Shown piece by piece: positions 18,247-26,495 of a DNA stretch of 64,000 nt. Every line of letters begins with the position of its first letter. The first letter of the stretch is position 1. The translations under genes and the position numbers were made by a program. Source of the stretch: Marinicauda salina (GTDB lineage: Bacteria; Pseudomonadota; Alphaproteobacteria; Caulobacterales; Maricaulaceae). The notes under the pieces were generated by a model. The model saw nothing but the letters and a program-made list of their open reading frames with translations, was not told the origin of the DNA and made no database searches. The stretch spans positions 62,001-126,000 of the forward strand of contig NZ_QEXV01000005.1 in NCBI RefSeq assembly GCF_003122085.1, read 5' to 3'.

Positions 18247-20367
18247 ATGTCGCGCGTCCTGTTCGCCGTCGCCGGCCTCGCGGCCGTCGTCCCGTCGGCC
18301 CTCGCCCAGGAGGAGGCCCCGCACGAGGAGGGCGTCCTGCGCGGCGAGACCATCGTGGTGAGCGGCACGCCGCTGGCGCGCTCGCTCGGCGAGACCATCA
18401 CGGGCACGACGGTGCTGGAGGACGAGGACCTCGCCCGCCGCGCCGAGGGCTCGATCGGCGAGACGCTGCGCTACGAGCCGGGCGTGAGCTCGACCTTCTT
18501 CGGACCCGCCGCGAGTCGTCCGGTGATCCGCGGCCTCGGCGGCGACCGGATCCGCGTGCTCGACGCGGGCATCGGCTCGATCGACGCCTCGGCGACCAGC
18601 CCCGACCACGCCGTCGCCGTCGAGCCGGCGCTCGCCGAGCGCATCGAGATCGTGCGCGGTTCGTCCATGCTGCTCTACGGCAGCTCCGCGGCGGGCGGCG
18701 TCGTCAACGTCTTCGACGGCCGCATTCCGTCCGAGGCCCCCGAGGACGGGCTCGAGGCCGGATTCAATCTCGGATACTCCAGCGTCGACGAGGGCTATGA
18801 GGCCGCCGGCGCGGTCAATGCGACCATCGCCGACAACGGCGCGCGCCAGGTCGTGCTGCACGCCGACGCCTTCTGGCGGGACTCCGGCGATTACGAGATC
18901 CCCGGCTTCGCTGAGGCCTTCGATCTCAGGGTCGAGGAGGCGATCGAGGCCGGCGAGACGCTGGCCGACCACCAGGCCGAGCTCGAGCGCGGCGTCGTCG
19001 AGAACAGCTTCCACGAATCCGAGGGCGGCTCGCTCGGCGGCTCGGTGATCTGGGCGAACGGCTTCATCGGCGTGAACGCCCGCGTCATCAACTCGTTCTA
19101 CGGCGTGCCCGGCGGCCACGGTCACGGCCATGGCCACGAAGAGGAAGAGCACGCGGAAGGCGAGGCGGAAGAAGAGCTCGTCAGCATCGATCTCGAGCAG
19201 ACGCGCTACGACCTGCGCGGCGAGATCGACACGGGCGGCTATGTCGAAACCGTCAAGCTGCGCGCGGGCTACGGCGAGTACGAGCACACCGAGCTCGAAG
19301 GCGACGAGGTCGGCACGGTCTTCACCAACGAGGCCTGGGAGGCGCGCGTCGAGCTGGTCGAGCGTCCGCACGGGCCCGACGGCGCCTTCCGCGGCGCGAC
19401 GGGCGTTCAGCTGCGCGGCCGCGATTTCGAGGCGGTCGGCGCGGAAGCCTTCGTCCCGCCGGTCGAGCTCTCGCAGTTGGGCGTCTTCACCCTGCGCGAA
19501 TATCGCCGCGGCGACTGGGTCTTCGACGGCGGCGTGCGCTACGAGCGCACCGAGTTCGAACCCGCCTCGGGCGCCGAGCGCAGCTTCGACGGTCTGTCGG
19601 TGTCCGCCGGCGCCGGGGTCAACGCCACCGACGAACTCTTCCTGGGCGTCACGGCCTTCCGCACCGAGCGCGCGCCGGCGACCGAGGAGCTGTACTCCAA
19701 CGGCCCGCACCTCGCCACCAACGCCTTCGAGCTGGGCGATCCCGATCTCGGCGAGGAGATCGCCACGGGGATCGAGGCCTCGGCGCGCTGGGAGTCCGAC
19801 CGCTTCGGGCTGACGGCGAACGTCTTCCACACGACCTACGAGGACTTCATCTACGAGGCCGCCACCGGCGCGGAGATGGACGCGCTGCCGGTCTTCGCCT
19901 TCCGGGCCGCCGACGCCGACTTCTCCGGCTTCGAGCTGCAGGGCGAGGCCGAGATCGGCCGGGCGCATATCGGCCCGCTCGGCGATGTCGACTTCCATGT
20001 GGACGGCACGGTGAGCTATGTCGACGCCAGCCTCGACGCGGTCGGCGAGGACGAGCTGCCGCGCATCCCGCCGCTCACCGCGCTCGTCGGTTTCGACGCC
20101 CGCGGCGACCGCGCCGATTTCCGCATCGAGGCCCAGCTCGCCGACGAGCAGGACGACGTCACCGCCTTCGAGACGCCGACCGAGGCCTGGGCGGCGTTCA
20201 ACGCCTTCGTCACCGTCCACCCGGTCGCGGAGAACCACGACATCGCGCTGGAGTTCGCCGCGAAGAACGTCACCGACGCCGAGGCGCGGCTGCACACATC
20301 CTTCCTCAAGAACCTCGCGCCGCTGCCCGGGCGCAGCTTCGAGATCCGGCTCAGGACGCGGTTCTAG
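18247..20367 (+). CDS. TonB-dependent receptor with His-rich loop (ZnuD-like)
   Basis: A 706-residue outer-membrane receptor. After a signal peptide (cleavage near SALAQEE) come the plug domain, with ETIVVSGTP, ETLRYEPGVSSTFFGPAASR, PVIRGLGGDRIRVLDAG and VEIVRG-type motifs, then the barrel, which ends in a C-terminal Phe (RLRTRF). An extracellular loop near residues 290-312 contains GGHGHGHGHEEEEHAEGEAE, as in zinc receptors such as ZnuD. Start is ATG 18247 with GAGGGG upstream; a TTG at 18229 is less likely. It lies 107 bp after bufD but has its own Zur-like box, so it is probably a separate unit. Zinc is the likeliest ligand; copper is possible given the neighbours. Confidence 0.9.
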   Translation: MSRVLFAVAGLAAVVPSALAQEEAPHEEGVLRGETIVVSGTPLARSLGETITGTTVLEDEDLARRAEGSIGETLRYEPGVSSTFFGPAASRPVIRGLGGDRIRVLDAGIGSIDASATSPDHAVAVEPALAERIEIVRGSSMLLYGSSAAGGVVNVFDGRIPSEAPEDGLEAGFNLGYSSVDEGYEAAGAVNATIADNGARQVVLHADAFWRDSGDYEIPGFAEAFDLRVEEAIEAGETLADHQAELERGVVENSFHESEGGSLGGSVIWANGFIGVNARVINSFYGVPGGHGHGHGHEEEEHAEGEAEEELVSIDLEQTRYDLRGEIDTGGYVETVKLRAGYGEYEHTELEGDEVGTVFTNEAWEARVELVERPHGPDGAFRGATGVQLRGRDFEAVGAEAFVPPVELSQLGVFTLREYRRGDWVFDGGVRYERTEFEPASGAERSFDGLSVSAGAGVNATDELFLGVTAFRTERAPATEELYSNGPHLATNAFELGDPDLGEEIATGIEASARWESDRFGLTANVFHTTYEDFIYEAATGAEMDALPVFAFRAADADFSGFELQGEAEIGRAHIGPLGDVDFHVDGTVSYVDASLDAVGEDELPRIPPLTALVGFDARGDRADFRIEAQLADEQDDVTAFETPTEAWAAFNAFVTVHPVAENHDIALEFAAKNVTDAEARLHTSFLKNLAPLPGRSFEIRLRTRF

Positions 20368-20438
20368 GCGTTTCGGCTTGCCGACGCCCGCGTTTGGGCG
20401 CCAACTTCCTCCCGCCAATCCTGGCTGGGAGGACAGAC

Positions 20439-20927
20439 ATGAACCGATCAATCAGCATCGCTGCGGCGACGCTCATGCTCGCGGCGTGCGGCGACAGCGG
20501 CGGCGCTGGCGAGGCGGCCAACCTGGCGCTCGTCCAGGGCGCGTATGACGCCTTCGCCGAAGGCGATGTCGAGGGCGTCACGGCGGTGATGGCCGACGAC
20601 ATCGTCTGGAACGAGGCGGAGAACTTCCCCTACGCCGACGGCAATCCCTATGTCGGACCGGACGCGGTCGTCGAGGGCGTGTTCGCTCGCCTCGGCTCGG
20701 AATGGGACTATTGGCGTCTCGATGTCGAAGACCTGCTCGCGAGCGGCGAAACCGTCGTGGCGAGAGGGCGCTACCAGGCCCGCCACGCCGAGACCGCTGC
20801 GGAGATCAACGCACAATTCGTCCATTTCTGGACGATCGAGGACGGCGAACTGGCCCGCTTCCAGCAATACGCCGACACCGCGCAGGTCCAGGCGGCGATG
20901 CCGGACGGAGCCGCGGGCGACGAATAG
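20439..20927 (+). CDS. Lipoprotein with SnoaL/NTF2-like domain
   Basis: A 162-residue predicted lipoprotein with lipobox LAAC near residue 16. The rest shows the NTF2-like cone fold pattern of SnoaL-like proteins: LVQGAYDAFAEGDVEGVTAV, MADDIVW, YVGPDAVVEGVF and a C-terminal strand pair (FVHFWTIEDGELARFQQYAD). Ligand or reaction unknown. Start ATG 20439 has GGGAGGA upstream. Confidence 0.85.
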   Translation: MNRSISIAAATLMLAACGDSGGAGEAANLALVQGAYDAFAEGDVEGVTAVMADDIVWNEAENFPYADGNPYVGPDAVVEGVFARLGSEWDYWRLDVEDLLASGETVVARGRYQARHAETAAEINAQFVHFWTIEDGELARFQQYADTAQVQAAMPDGAAGDE

Positions 20928-21049
20928 CGCCGGTCCGCTCAAGAAGCATCGGCGTCCATAGGCGTCCCCCCTAACTGGCGCCGTCCGTCCGCCCCGTGCT
21001 AGGCCTTGGGGCGGAACGGACGGACAGCCACGCCATCCGGGGGGACATC

Positions 21050-22321
21050 ATGAACCATCGCCATCTCATCGCCGCGAGCGCGGGCGCGCTCGCGGCCGCC
21101 TGCGCTCAAATGGGCGAAGCCGGGCCCGACATTGCGCCCGACGACGGCCTGCCGGGCTTCACCGCCTGCCCGGCGGGTGCCGATCTCATGGACGTCGCCG
21201 TGCTCGACGCGAACGCCGACTCCAACGCCGACCTCGCCGTGGTGTGCGGGCCGGGCGGCGCGTCGACCTCGGGCGGCCTGGTCAGGCTCTGGACGGGCGA
21301 CGGCGACGGCGGCTTCGCCCCGGCCGGCGATCTCGATCCCGGCGACAATCCCGATTTCGCCGAGGCCGGCGATCTCGACGACGACGACGATGTCGATCTC
21401 GCCGTCATCGCCCAGGGAGCCCACGAGCGCCGCATCGCGGTCTTCTTCAATGACGGCGAGGGCGGCTTCGACGCCGAGCCGCTGGTCCATCGCATGGGCG
21501 GATCCGCCGCTCACGGCCTCGTCGTCCACGATGCCAACGAGGACGGGCTGATGGACATGATCGTCACCGGCCCCGACCTGTCGGCGGGCGGCGTGCTGCT
21601 GCGCAACGAGGGCGCCGACGCCGAGCCGCGCTTCACCGAGGCGCTGCTTTATCCTCGTCAGGACGAGGCTCGGGGCCAGGTCGCCGAGATGTCCTATGAC
21701 GGCTTCCGCGATCTCGCCGTGCCGTTCTATGGCCACGGCAAGATCATGCTGCGGGCGGCCAATGATGACGACGTGCTCGAAGTCCTGCTCTACAAGGATG
21801 TCCGCCAGGTCATCCGCGTGCTGGGCGGCGGCGATCTCAACGATGACTGGCTGCCCGATCTTCTCGTCGAGGGCTGGACCGACGAGCCGCCCGCGCCGAC
21901 GCGCATCGCGATGAGCGTCCAGGCCGACACCGCCGGCGAGGACGATCACTGGGTGCTCAGCGATCCGCTGCCCGGCGGCGGCGATCCCCGCGCCGGCTTC
22001 GTCCGGGATTTCTCGGGCGACGGCGAGGCCGAGATCGTGCTGATGACGCAGTCGAGCCTCGACCAGGGAACGCCGGAAGCGCTGATCATCGGCCATGACG
22101 GCGAGAGTTATGTCGAGACGGGCCGCATCGCGCTGCCCGCCCATCCCCAGGTCGCCCGCGCGGTCGATCTCGACGGCGACGGCGATGTGAGCCTCGTCAC
22201 CGGCCATCTCGCCGGCAATCGCATCGTGGTCCACGACTGGCCCGGCGGCCAGGAGGCGCCCAGCGCCGCGGCCGGGGGCATGATCGGAGACCGGCTCCCC
22301 GAAGCGCCCGGCGCTCAGTAA
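21050..22321 (+). CDS. FG-GAP/VCBS repeat lipoprotein
   Basis: A 423-residue exported protein, probably a lipoprotein (LAAAC near residue 20). It consists of about six repeats with acidic calcium-site-like segments, such as DANADSNADLAVV, DLDDDDDVDLAVI, DANEDGLMDMIV, DLNDDWLPDLLV and DLDGDGDVSLVT. This spacing forms a beta-propeller of the integrin-like FG-GAP type. No catalytic domain is visible. The following MipA/OmpV gene converges on it, with 12 bp between the stops. Confidence 0.88.
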   Translation: MNHRHLIAASAGALAAACAQMGEAGPDIAPDDGLPGFTACPAGADLMDVAVLDANADSNADLAVVCGPGGASTSGGLVRLWTGDGDGGFAPAGDLDPGDNPDFAEAGDLDDDDDVDLAVIAQGAHERRIAVFFNDGEGGFDAEPLVHRMGGSAAHGLVVHDANEDGLMDMIVTGPDLSAGGVLLRNEGADAEPRFTEALLYPRQDEARGQVAEMSYDGFRDLAVPFYGHGKIMLRAANDDDVLEVLLYKDVRQVIRVLGGGDLNDDWLPDLLVEGWTDEPPAPTRIAMSVQADTAGEDDHWVLSDPLPGGGDPRAGFVRDFSGDGEAEIVLMTQSSLDQGTPEALIIGHDGESYVETGRIALPAHPQVARAVDLDGDGDVSLVTGHLAGNRIVVHDWPGGQEAPSAAAGGMIGDRLPEAPGAQ

Positions 22322-22333
22322 CGCCGTCGACGC

Positions 22334-23137
22334 CTAGAAGCGCCGGCCGATCGCCAGCCCGAAGAAGGCCTGGTCCTCGGAGCCGCGGATCGAAACCAGC
22401 GGGCTGTCGGCGAAATCGCCGATCAGCCGCGAATATCCGAGCACGGCCGTCGCCGACCAGTTCCGCGTGATCGCCTGGTCGTAGATCGCGGTCACGCCGA
22501 TATCGCGCACGCCGCTTTCCGCGGCGAAGACGGGCAGGCCCGAGGCCGCCGCGCCGGCGGGATCGACGGAGAAGTGCAGATCGGCGTAGTCGTCGCTCAC
22601 GCCCGTGAGCGAGGCCGACAGGGCGAGGAAATTCCCCCGCGGCAGCGCCGCGCCGTAGCTCAGCGACGTCGTCCAGATCGCCCCGTCGAACGTATCGGTG
22701 ACGTCGGCGCCGACGCGCACGTCCGCGCTCACCCGGTCGCGGCCGAGCACGTTCTCGGCCAGGGTGGCGCGGGCGAAACCGCCGGCCACGATGGCGTCGT
22801 CGACCGTGGGCAGCAGGCGCACGACGGCGTCGTCGATATCGTCCTCGCGCCCGCCATACCAGCGCCCGAACACGCCGAACTCGACGGGGCCGCTCTCGGC
22901 CAGCGTCGCGGCCAGGCCCGGGCCTTCGGTCTGGACGACCACATCGCCGATGACGAGGCGGGCCGCGCCGAACGGGATGACGCGATAATCGTCGGAGCCG
23001 GGATAGTCGGGCAGCATCGCCGCGCCGGCCGACAGGAAGTTTTGCGGAATGTCCGCCGGCGGCGCGTCGGTGGTCTGGGCGTGGGCGGCGCCGGCCGCGC
23101 ACGCGAGCGCGGCGGCGGCGAGGCTTGAACGGAGCAT
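22334..23137 (-). CDS. MipA/OmpV-family outer-membrane protein
   Basis: A 267-residue outer-membrane protein with signal peptide (MLRSSLAAAALACAAGAAHA). The mature part starts with FLSAGAAMLPDYPGSDDYRVIP, a clear MipA/OmpV pattern, and alternates amphipathic strands up to a C-terminal Phe (AIGRRF). Family members are scaffold-like or porin-like barrels. The start at ATG 23137 has a GGGAGA site; it is divergent from the three secreted paralogues. Confidence 0.87.
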   Translation of the reverse strand: MLRSSLAAAALACAAGAAHAQTTDAPPADIPQNFLSAGAAMLPDYPGSDDYRVIPFGAARLVIGDVVVQTEGPGLAATLAESGPVEFGVFGRWYGGREDDIDDAVVRLLPTVDDAIVAGGFARATLAENVLGRDRVSADVRVGADVTDTFDGAIWTTSLSYGAALPRGNFLALSASLTGVSDDYADLHFSVDPAGAAASGLPVFAAESGVRDIGVTAIYDQAITRNWSATAVLGYSRLIGDFADSPLVSIRGSEDQAFFGLAIGRRF

Positions 23138-23207
23138 GCGTGCGTCTCCCTGGCTGATTCGCAGGGATATAGAACGCCGCGGCGCGGAGACATCCCCGGG
23201 CGCGCAT

Positions 23208-23237
23208 TTGACGCGTAAGCGGCCCTCCCCCGATGCT
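23208..23237 (+). promoter_or_regulatory. Candidate promoter of secreted paralogue 1
   Basis: TTGACG at 23208-23213 lies 60 bases before the ATG, with GATGCT at 23232-23237. The same TTGACG lies 59 bases before each of the other two paralogues (23885 and 24524), which suggests each gene carries a duplicated sigma-70-type promoter. Confidence 0.5.
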
Positions 23238-23267
23238 TCGCGGGCAGGCAAACCAAGGGAGGACGCC

Positions 23268-23840
23268 ATGACACGCGTCATCACGCTCATCACAGCGATC
23301 GCCGGCGCCGCCGGCCTGGCGGGAACCGCCGCCGCCCAGGAGAACGAGCTGCGCCCCGAGGCGCTTCAGCAATTGCCCGGTCAGGTGCTCGACCGCGTCA
23401 TCAACCCGCCGGACGCCGACGACGAAGACGACGACGCCGACGCGGAGTGGACCCGCGGCGAGCAGACCGCGCTCAGCGATTGCCGCGACCCGCGCCTGTT
23501 CGACTGGGGCGACCAGGTCTGGATCACGTGCAGCCAGGACTCGCCGCTTTACAACGGCTGGACCGGCCGCCAGGCGCACATCTTCATCAAGCGCTTCGAC
23601 TACGGCATCTACGAGTGCGCCGGCGAAGAGGGCGCGCTGGAGTCCGGCGGCGACCGGCGGCCCTGGCCGTCCGATACGTGCATCGCGCTGTGGCAACAGG
23701 TCGACGCGCGCAAGGACGACTTCGTCGACGCCATGATGATGGCGATGGAGAACGGCTGGCGTATCGAACCCTGGGGCGTGACGACCGGCACGGAGGGCCG
23801 CGCCGAACTCGTCCAGCACAGGCTGTCGCCGGGCGACTGA
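23268..23840 (+). CDS. Secreted four-cysteine protein, paralogue 1 of 3
   Basis: A 190-residue protein with signal peptide (MTRVITLITAIAGAAGLAGT, then AAAQEN). The mature protein starts with a helical segment (ALQQLPGQVLDRVI) and an acidic linker of Asp and Glu. The main domain has four cysteines at 72, 88, 117 and 138 (SDCRDP, WITCSQ, YECAGEEGAL, SDTCIALWQQVDARK). The same four are present in both downstream paralogues, so two disulfides in the periplasm or outside the cell are likely. No known family recognised. Confidence 0.8.
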   Translation: MTRVITLITAIAGAAGLAGTAAAQENELRPEALQQLPGQVLDRVINPPDADDEDDDADAEWTRGEQTALSDCRDPRLFDWGDQVWITCSQDSPLYNGWTGRQAHIFIKRFDYGIYECAGEEGALESGGDRRPWPSDTCIALWQQVDARKDDFVDAMMMAMENGWRIEPWGVTTGTEGRAELVQHRLSPGD

Positions 23841-23884
23841 TCCGATCGCGGCGGGCCGGGCCGGCGGCCGGCCCGCCCTCGCGT

Positions 23885-23913
23885 TTGACGCGAACGGGGC
23901 CCCGCCTGATGCT
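23885..23913 (+). promoter_or_regulatory. Candidate promoter of secreted paralogue 2
   Basis: TTGACG at 23885-23890 and GATGCT at 23908-23913 with 17-bp spacing. The whole leader up to the ATG closely resembles that of paralogue 1, including GGGAGGACGCCATGACACGC, so the duplication included the promoter. Confidence 0.5.
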
Positions 23914-23943
23914 CGCCCGGCAGGCAAGCAAAGGGAGGACGCC

Positions 23944-24504
23944 ATGACACGCCTCATTACGCTCATCGCCGCGACCGCGAGCGCCGCCGGCCTCGCGGCG
24001 ACCGCCGTTGCGCAGGAAAACGAGCTTCAACCCAACGTGCTTCAGCAGCTGCCCGCCCAGGTGCTCGACCGGGTGCTCGACATCGAGGAAGAGACCGACG
24101 AGACGGACGCCGACGCCGCCTGGCCGGAAGGCGAAAGTTCCGTCGTGCTCAACTGCGTCGACCCGAGCCTCAGCGATGTCGGCGACCAGGTCTGGATCAT
24201 GTGCAACAGCGGCTCTCCGACACCGCGCGGCGTCGATCGCGCCGCCGTCATCTGGGTGAAGTTCTTCGACTATGGCGCGCTGGAGTGCGCCGGCGACGAG
24301 GGCGCGCTGGCCGACAGCGCGGCGCGCGACTGGCCTTCGGACGCGTGCATTGCGCTCTGGGAGCAGGTCGATGCGCGCAAGGCGCTGTTCATGGAGACCA
24401 TGCTGCAGGCGATGCGCGACGGCTGGCGCATCGGGCTGTCGGGCCGCACGCTGCGCGACGCCGGCCACGCCGAGCTGCGGGTCTACACCGTCTCGCCGCG
24501 CTGA
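23944..24504 (+). CDS. Secreted four-cysteine protein, paralogue 2 of 3
   Basis: A 186-residue secreted protein closest to paralogue 1: the same signal start (MTRLITLIAATASAAG), QENEL at the mature N-terminus, LQQLPAQVLDRVL, an acidic linker (EEETDETDADAAW) and the four-cysteine domain (LNCVDP, IMCNSG, LECAGDEGAL, SDACIALWEQVDARK). The two genes probably arose by a recent tandem duplication that included about 65 bp of upstream DNA. Function unknown. Confidence 0.8.
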   Translation: MTRLITLIAATASAAGLAATAVAQENELQPNVLQQLPAQVLDRVLDIEEETDETDADAAWPEGESSVVLNCVDPSLSDVGDQVWIMCNSGSPTPRGVDRAAVIWVKFFDYGALECAGDEGALADSAARDWPSDACIALWEQVDARKALFMETMLQAMRDGWRIGLSGRTLRDAGHAELRVYTVSPR

Positions 24505-24523
24505 GGGCGCCCGCCTTGAGAAT

Positions 24524-24553
24524 TTGACGACGCGTGCGGGGCGCGGCCAAGCT
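24524..24553 (+). promoter_or_regulatory. Candidate promoter of secreted paralogue 3
   Basis: TTGACG at 24524-24529, 59 bases before the ATG, with CAAGCT at 24548-24553 in the -10 region. It is more diverged than the other two promoters, matching the greater divergence of its gene. Confidence 0.4.
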
Positions 24554-24582
24554 CGCCGTTCAATTTCCAAGAGGGGGACGCC

Positions 24583-25146
24583 ATGAACAGCCTGAAGATC
24601 ATCCTCGCCGCGGGGCTCGCCGCGGCGACCGGCGGCGCTGCGGCCGCGCAGAGCGGCGGCGAGCGCGCGCTGCAGCAGCTTCAGGTCCCGCAGCAGATTC
24701 TCGATGCGGTGATCGAGCAGGACGAGGAGGCGCCGCAAGAGGAGTCGCAGCAGCCCCAACGCTGGGTCGAAGGCGAGTCCGCGATCATCCCGCGCTGCGC
24801 GGACCCCTCGGTCGGCGGTCGCGCCGACCGTCTGCTGATCGCGTGCGGCGAGGACTCGGAGTTCAACGATCACCCGCAGCTGCGCTTTTTCGAGGTGAGG
24901 TTCGACTACGGAGCGGATGTCTGCCCGGGCGCGCCCGGGCAGTGGATGGACCATCGGATCGAGGCCGCGCCGTCGGCCGAATGCGCTGCGCTGTGGCGGC
25001 GGGCCGACGCCCAGAAGGCGGATTTCCGCGATCTCGTCCTGCGCGCGGCCGAGAACGGCTGGGGCCTCGAGCTCGCCGGCCGCAAGACCCGCCAGCAGGG
25101 CGTGGCCGTGCTGACGCGCTATCACATCTACTCCGACGGCGGCTGA
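24583..25146 (+). CDS. Secreted four-cysteine protein, paralogue 3 of 3
   Basis: A 187-residue secreted protein, the most diverged copy. Signal peptide MNSLKIILAAGLAAATGGAA, then LQQLQVPQQILDAVIEQ and a Glu/Gln-rich linker. The four cysteines are conserved in context (PRCADP, LIACGED, DVCPGAPG, SAECAALWRRADAQK), as is the FFEVRFDYGAD strand that corresponds to FIKRFDYG in paralogue 1. Function unknown. Confidence 0.78.
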   Translation: MNSLKIILAAGLAAATGGAAAAQSGGERALQQLQVPQQILDAVIEQDEEAPQEESQQPQRWVEGESAIIPRCADPSVGGRADRLLIACGEDSEFNDHPQLRFFEVRFDYGADVCPGAPGQWMDHRIEAAPSAECAALWRRADAQKADFRDLVLRAAENGWGLELAGRKTRQQGVAVLTRYHIYSDGG

Positions 25147-25195
25147 CCGCGGCGCCGGGCTTTCCCCGGGAGGGTCGAGGACTAGCTCAGGGTCC

Positions 25196-25945
25196 ATGAC
25201 CCTGACGCTCTCCTCCCTCCCCGAGGGCTATCGCGCCGCCGTGTTCGGCGCCTCAGGCGGCATCGGCGCGGCGATGCTCGAACATTTCGAGGCGGACCCG
25301 CGCTGCGGGACGGTCCACGCCGGCGCGCGCTCGGTGGTGACGCCCGGCGCGGCCAAGACCCGGCCCTTCGGCTTCGACCTGACCGACGAAGACTCGATCG
25401 CCGCAGCCGCCGAACAGATCGCCGCCGGCGGCCCGCTCCATCTCTGCCTGGTCGCGACCGGCATGCTGCACGACGAGACCGGGCTCGAGCCGGAGAAGAC
25501 CTGGCGCCAGATCGACGCCCGCGCGATGGCCCGGGCCTTTCAAATCAACGCGACCGGCCCGGCGCTGATCGCCAAGCACGTCCTGCCCTTTCTGGCGAAG
25601 GACGACAAGGCCGTGTTCGCGGCGATCTCGGCGCGCGTGGGCTCGATCTCGGACAACCGGCTGGGCGGCTGGCACGCCTATCGCGCCTCCAAGGCCGCGC
25701 TCAACCAGATCCTGAAGACCTGCTCGATCGAGCTCGCCCGCAAGCGCCCCGAGGCGCTGTGCGTCGGGCTGCATCCCGGCACGGTCGACACCGCGCTGTC
25801 GGCGCCGTTCCAGCGCAACGTGCCCGAGACCAAGCTGTTCACGCCGGCCTATTCCGCCGAGCGGCTGCTCTCCGTGATCGACGGGCTCGACGCGGCGGCG
25901 ACGGGGCGCGTGTTCGACTGGGCGGGAGAGGAAGTGGCGGCGTGA
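25196..25945 (+). CDS. Short-chain dehydrogenase/reductase (CsgA-like)
   Basis: A 249-residue NAD(P)-dependent oxidoreductase. The glycine-rich nucleotide motif GASGGIGAAM lies at residues 19-28, NATG at about 116, and the catalytic YRASK at about 161, following a Ser-containing strand (AAISARVGSISD). The C-terminus is short, as in CsgA/YdfG-like SDRs. The substrate cannot be told from sequence. It stands alone after the secreted paralogues. Confidence 0.92.
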   Translation: MTLTLSSLPEGYRAAVFGASGGIGAAMLEHFEADPRCGTVHAGARSVVTPGAAKTRPFGFDLTDEDSIAAAAEQIAAGGPLHLCLVATGMLHDETGLEPEKTWRQIDARAMARAFQINATGPALIAKHVLPFLAKDDKAVFAAISARVGSISDNRLGGWHAYRASKAALNQILKTCSIELARKRPEALCVGLHPGTVDTALSAPFQRNVPETKLFTPAYSAERLLSVIDGLDAAATGRVFDWAGEEVAA

Positions 25946-26030
25946 GGCGGTCGCTATCGCGAGCTTGATTCAACGCGGCTCGACGCATTCGCCCCCCTTA
26001 TAGTCGTACACGTCATTTGATGTTATATTG

Positions 26031-26046
26031 CTCCTCATATGAGGAG
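26031..26046. promoter_or_regulatory. Palindromic operator over the antitoxin ribosome binding site
   Basis: CTCCTCATATGAGGAG is a perfect 16-bp inverted repeat. Its right arm, GAGGAG, is also the Shine-Dalgarno sequence of the antitoxin gene starting at 26050. It lies just downstream of an AT-rich TTATATT that could be the -10 box. Binding by the antitoxin would repress transcription; folding in RNA would hide the ribosome site. Both are inferences. Confidence 0.6.
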
Positions 26047-26049
26047 ATC

Positions 26050-26487
26050 ATGATGGTCACGGGACTTGCAGAGAGCGGTGCCGGCTTCGAACCGAAACGA
26101 CCCGAGCGGTTCAGCGATCCTGCAAGCCGCAAGCGCTTGAACGACACGGCGCTGAAGGCGTACCGGCGGGTGGCGGCCGCATGGAATTTGTCGAACGCCG
26201 AGGCCGCTGCACTGCTCGACGTCTCATCGAGCAGCTGGGATCGCATCAAGGCCGGCGGCGCCAAGCAGCTCGGTCAGGACCAGCTGACCCGGGTGTCGGC
26301 CCTGATCGGGATCTACAAGGCGTTGCACCTTCTGGTTGCGGACGATTACGCTGACCGCTGGCCCAAGCTGCCCAACAGCGGGCCTTTGTTCGATGATTTG
26401 ACGCCCGTGCAAGCGATGATCGAAGGCGGCATACCCCTGATGCTCGACGTGCGCCGCTACGTCGACGCCGTGCGCGGCGGACTCTAG
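26050..26487 (+). CDS. Xre/MbcA/ParS-type antitoxin
   Basis: A 145-residue protein with a Xre-like helix-turn-helix (about residues 45-80: VAAAWNLSNAEAAALLDVSSSSWDRIKAG) and a C-terminal antitoxin domain ending in DVRRYVDAVRGGL, as in the MbcA/ParS antitoxins that neutralise RES toxins. The ATG at 26050 (or 26053) follows GAGGAG; a longer form from 26017 would run through the operator. It lies eight bases upstream of the RES toxin gene, the usual antitoxin-first order. Confidence 0.9.
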   Translation: MMVTGLAESGAGFEPKRPERFSDPASRKRLNDTALKAYRRVAAAWNLSNAEAAALLDVSSSSWDRIKAGGAKQLGQDQLTRVSALIGIYKALHLLVADDYADRWPKLPNSGPLFDDLTPVQAMIEGGIPLMLDVRRYVDAVRGGL

Positions 26488-26495
26488 GCGGCCGC

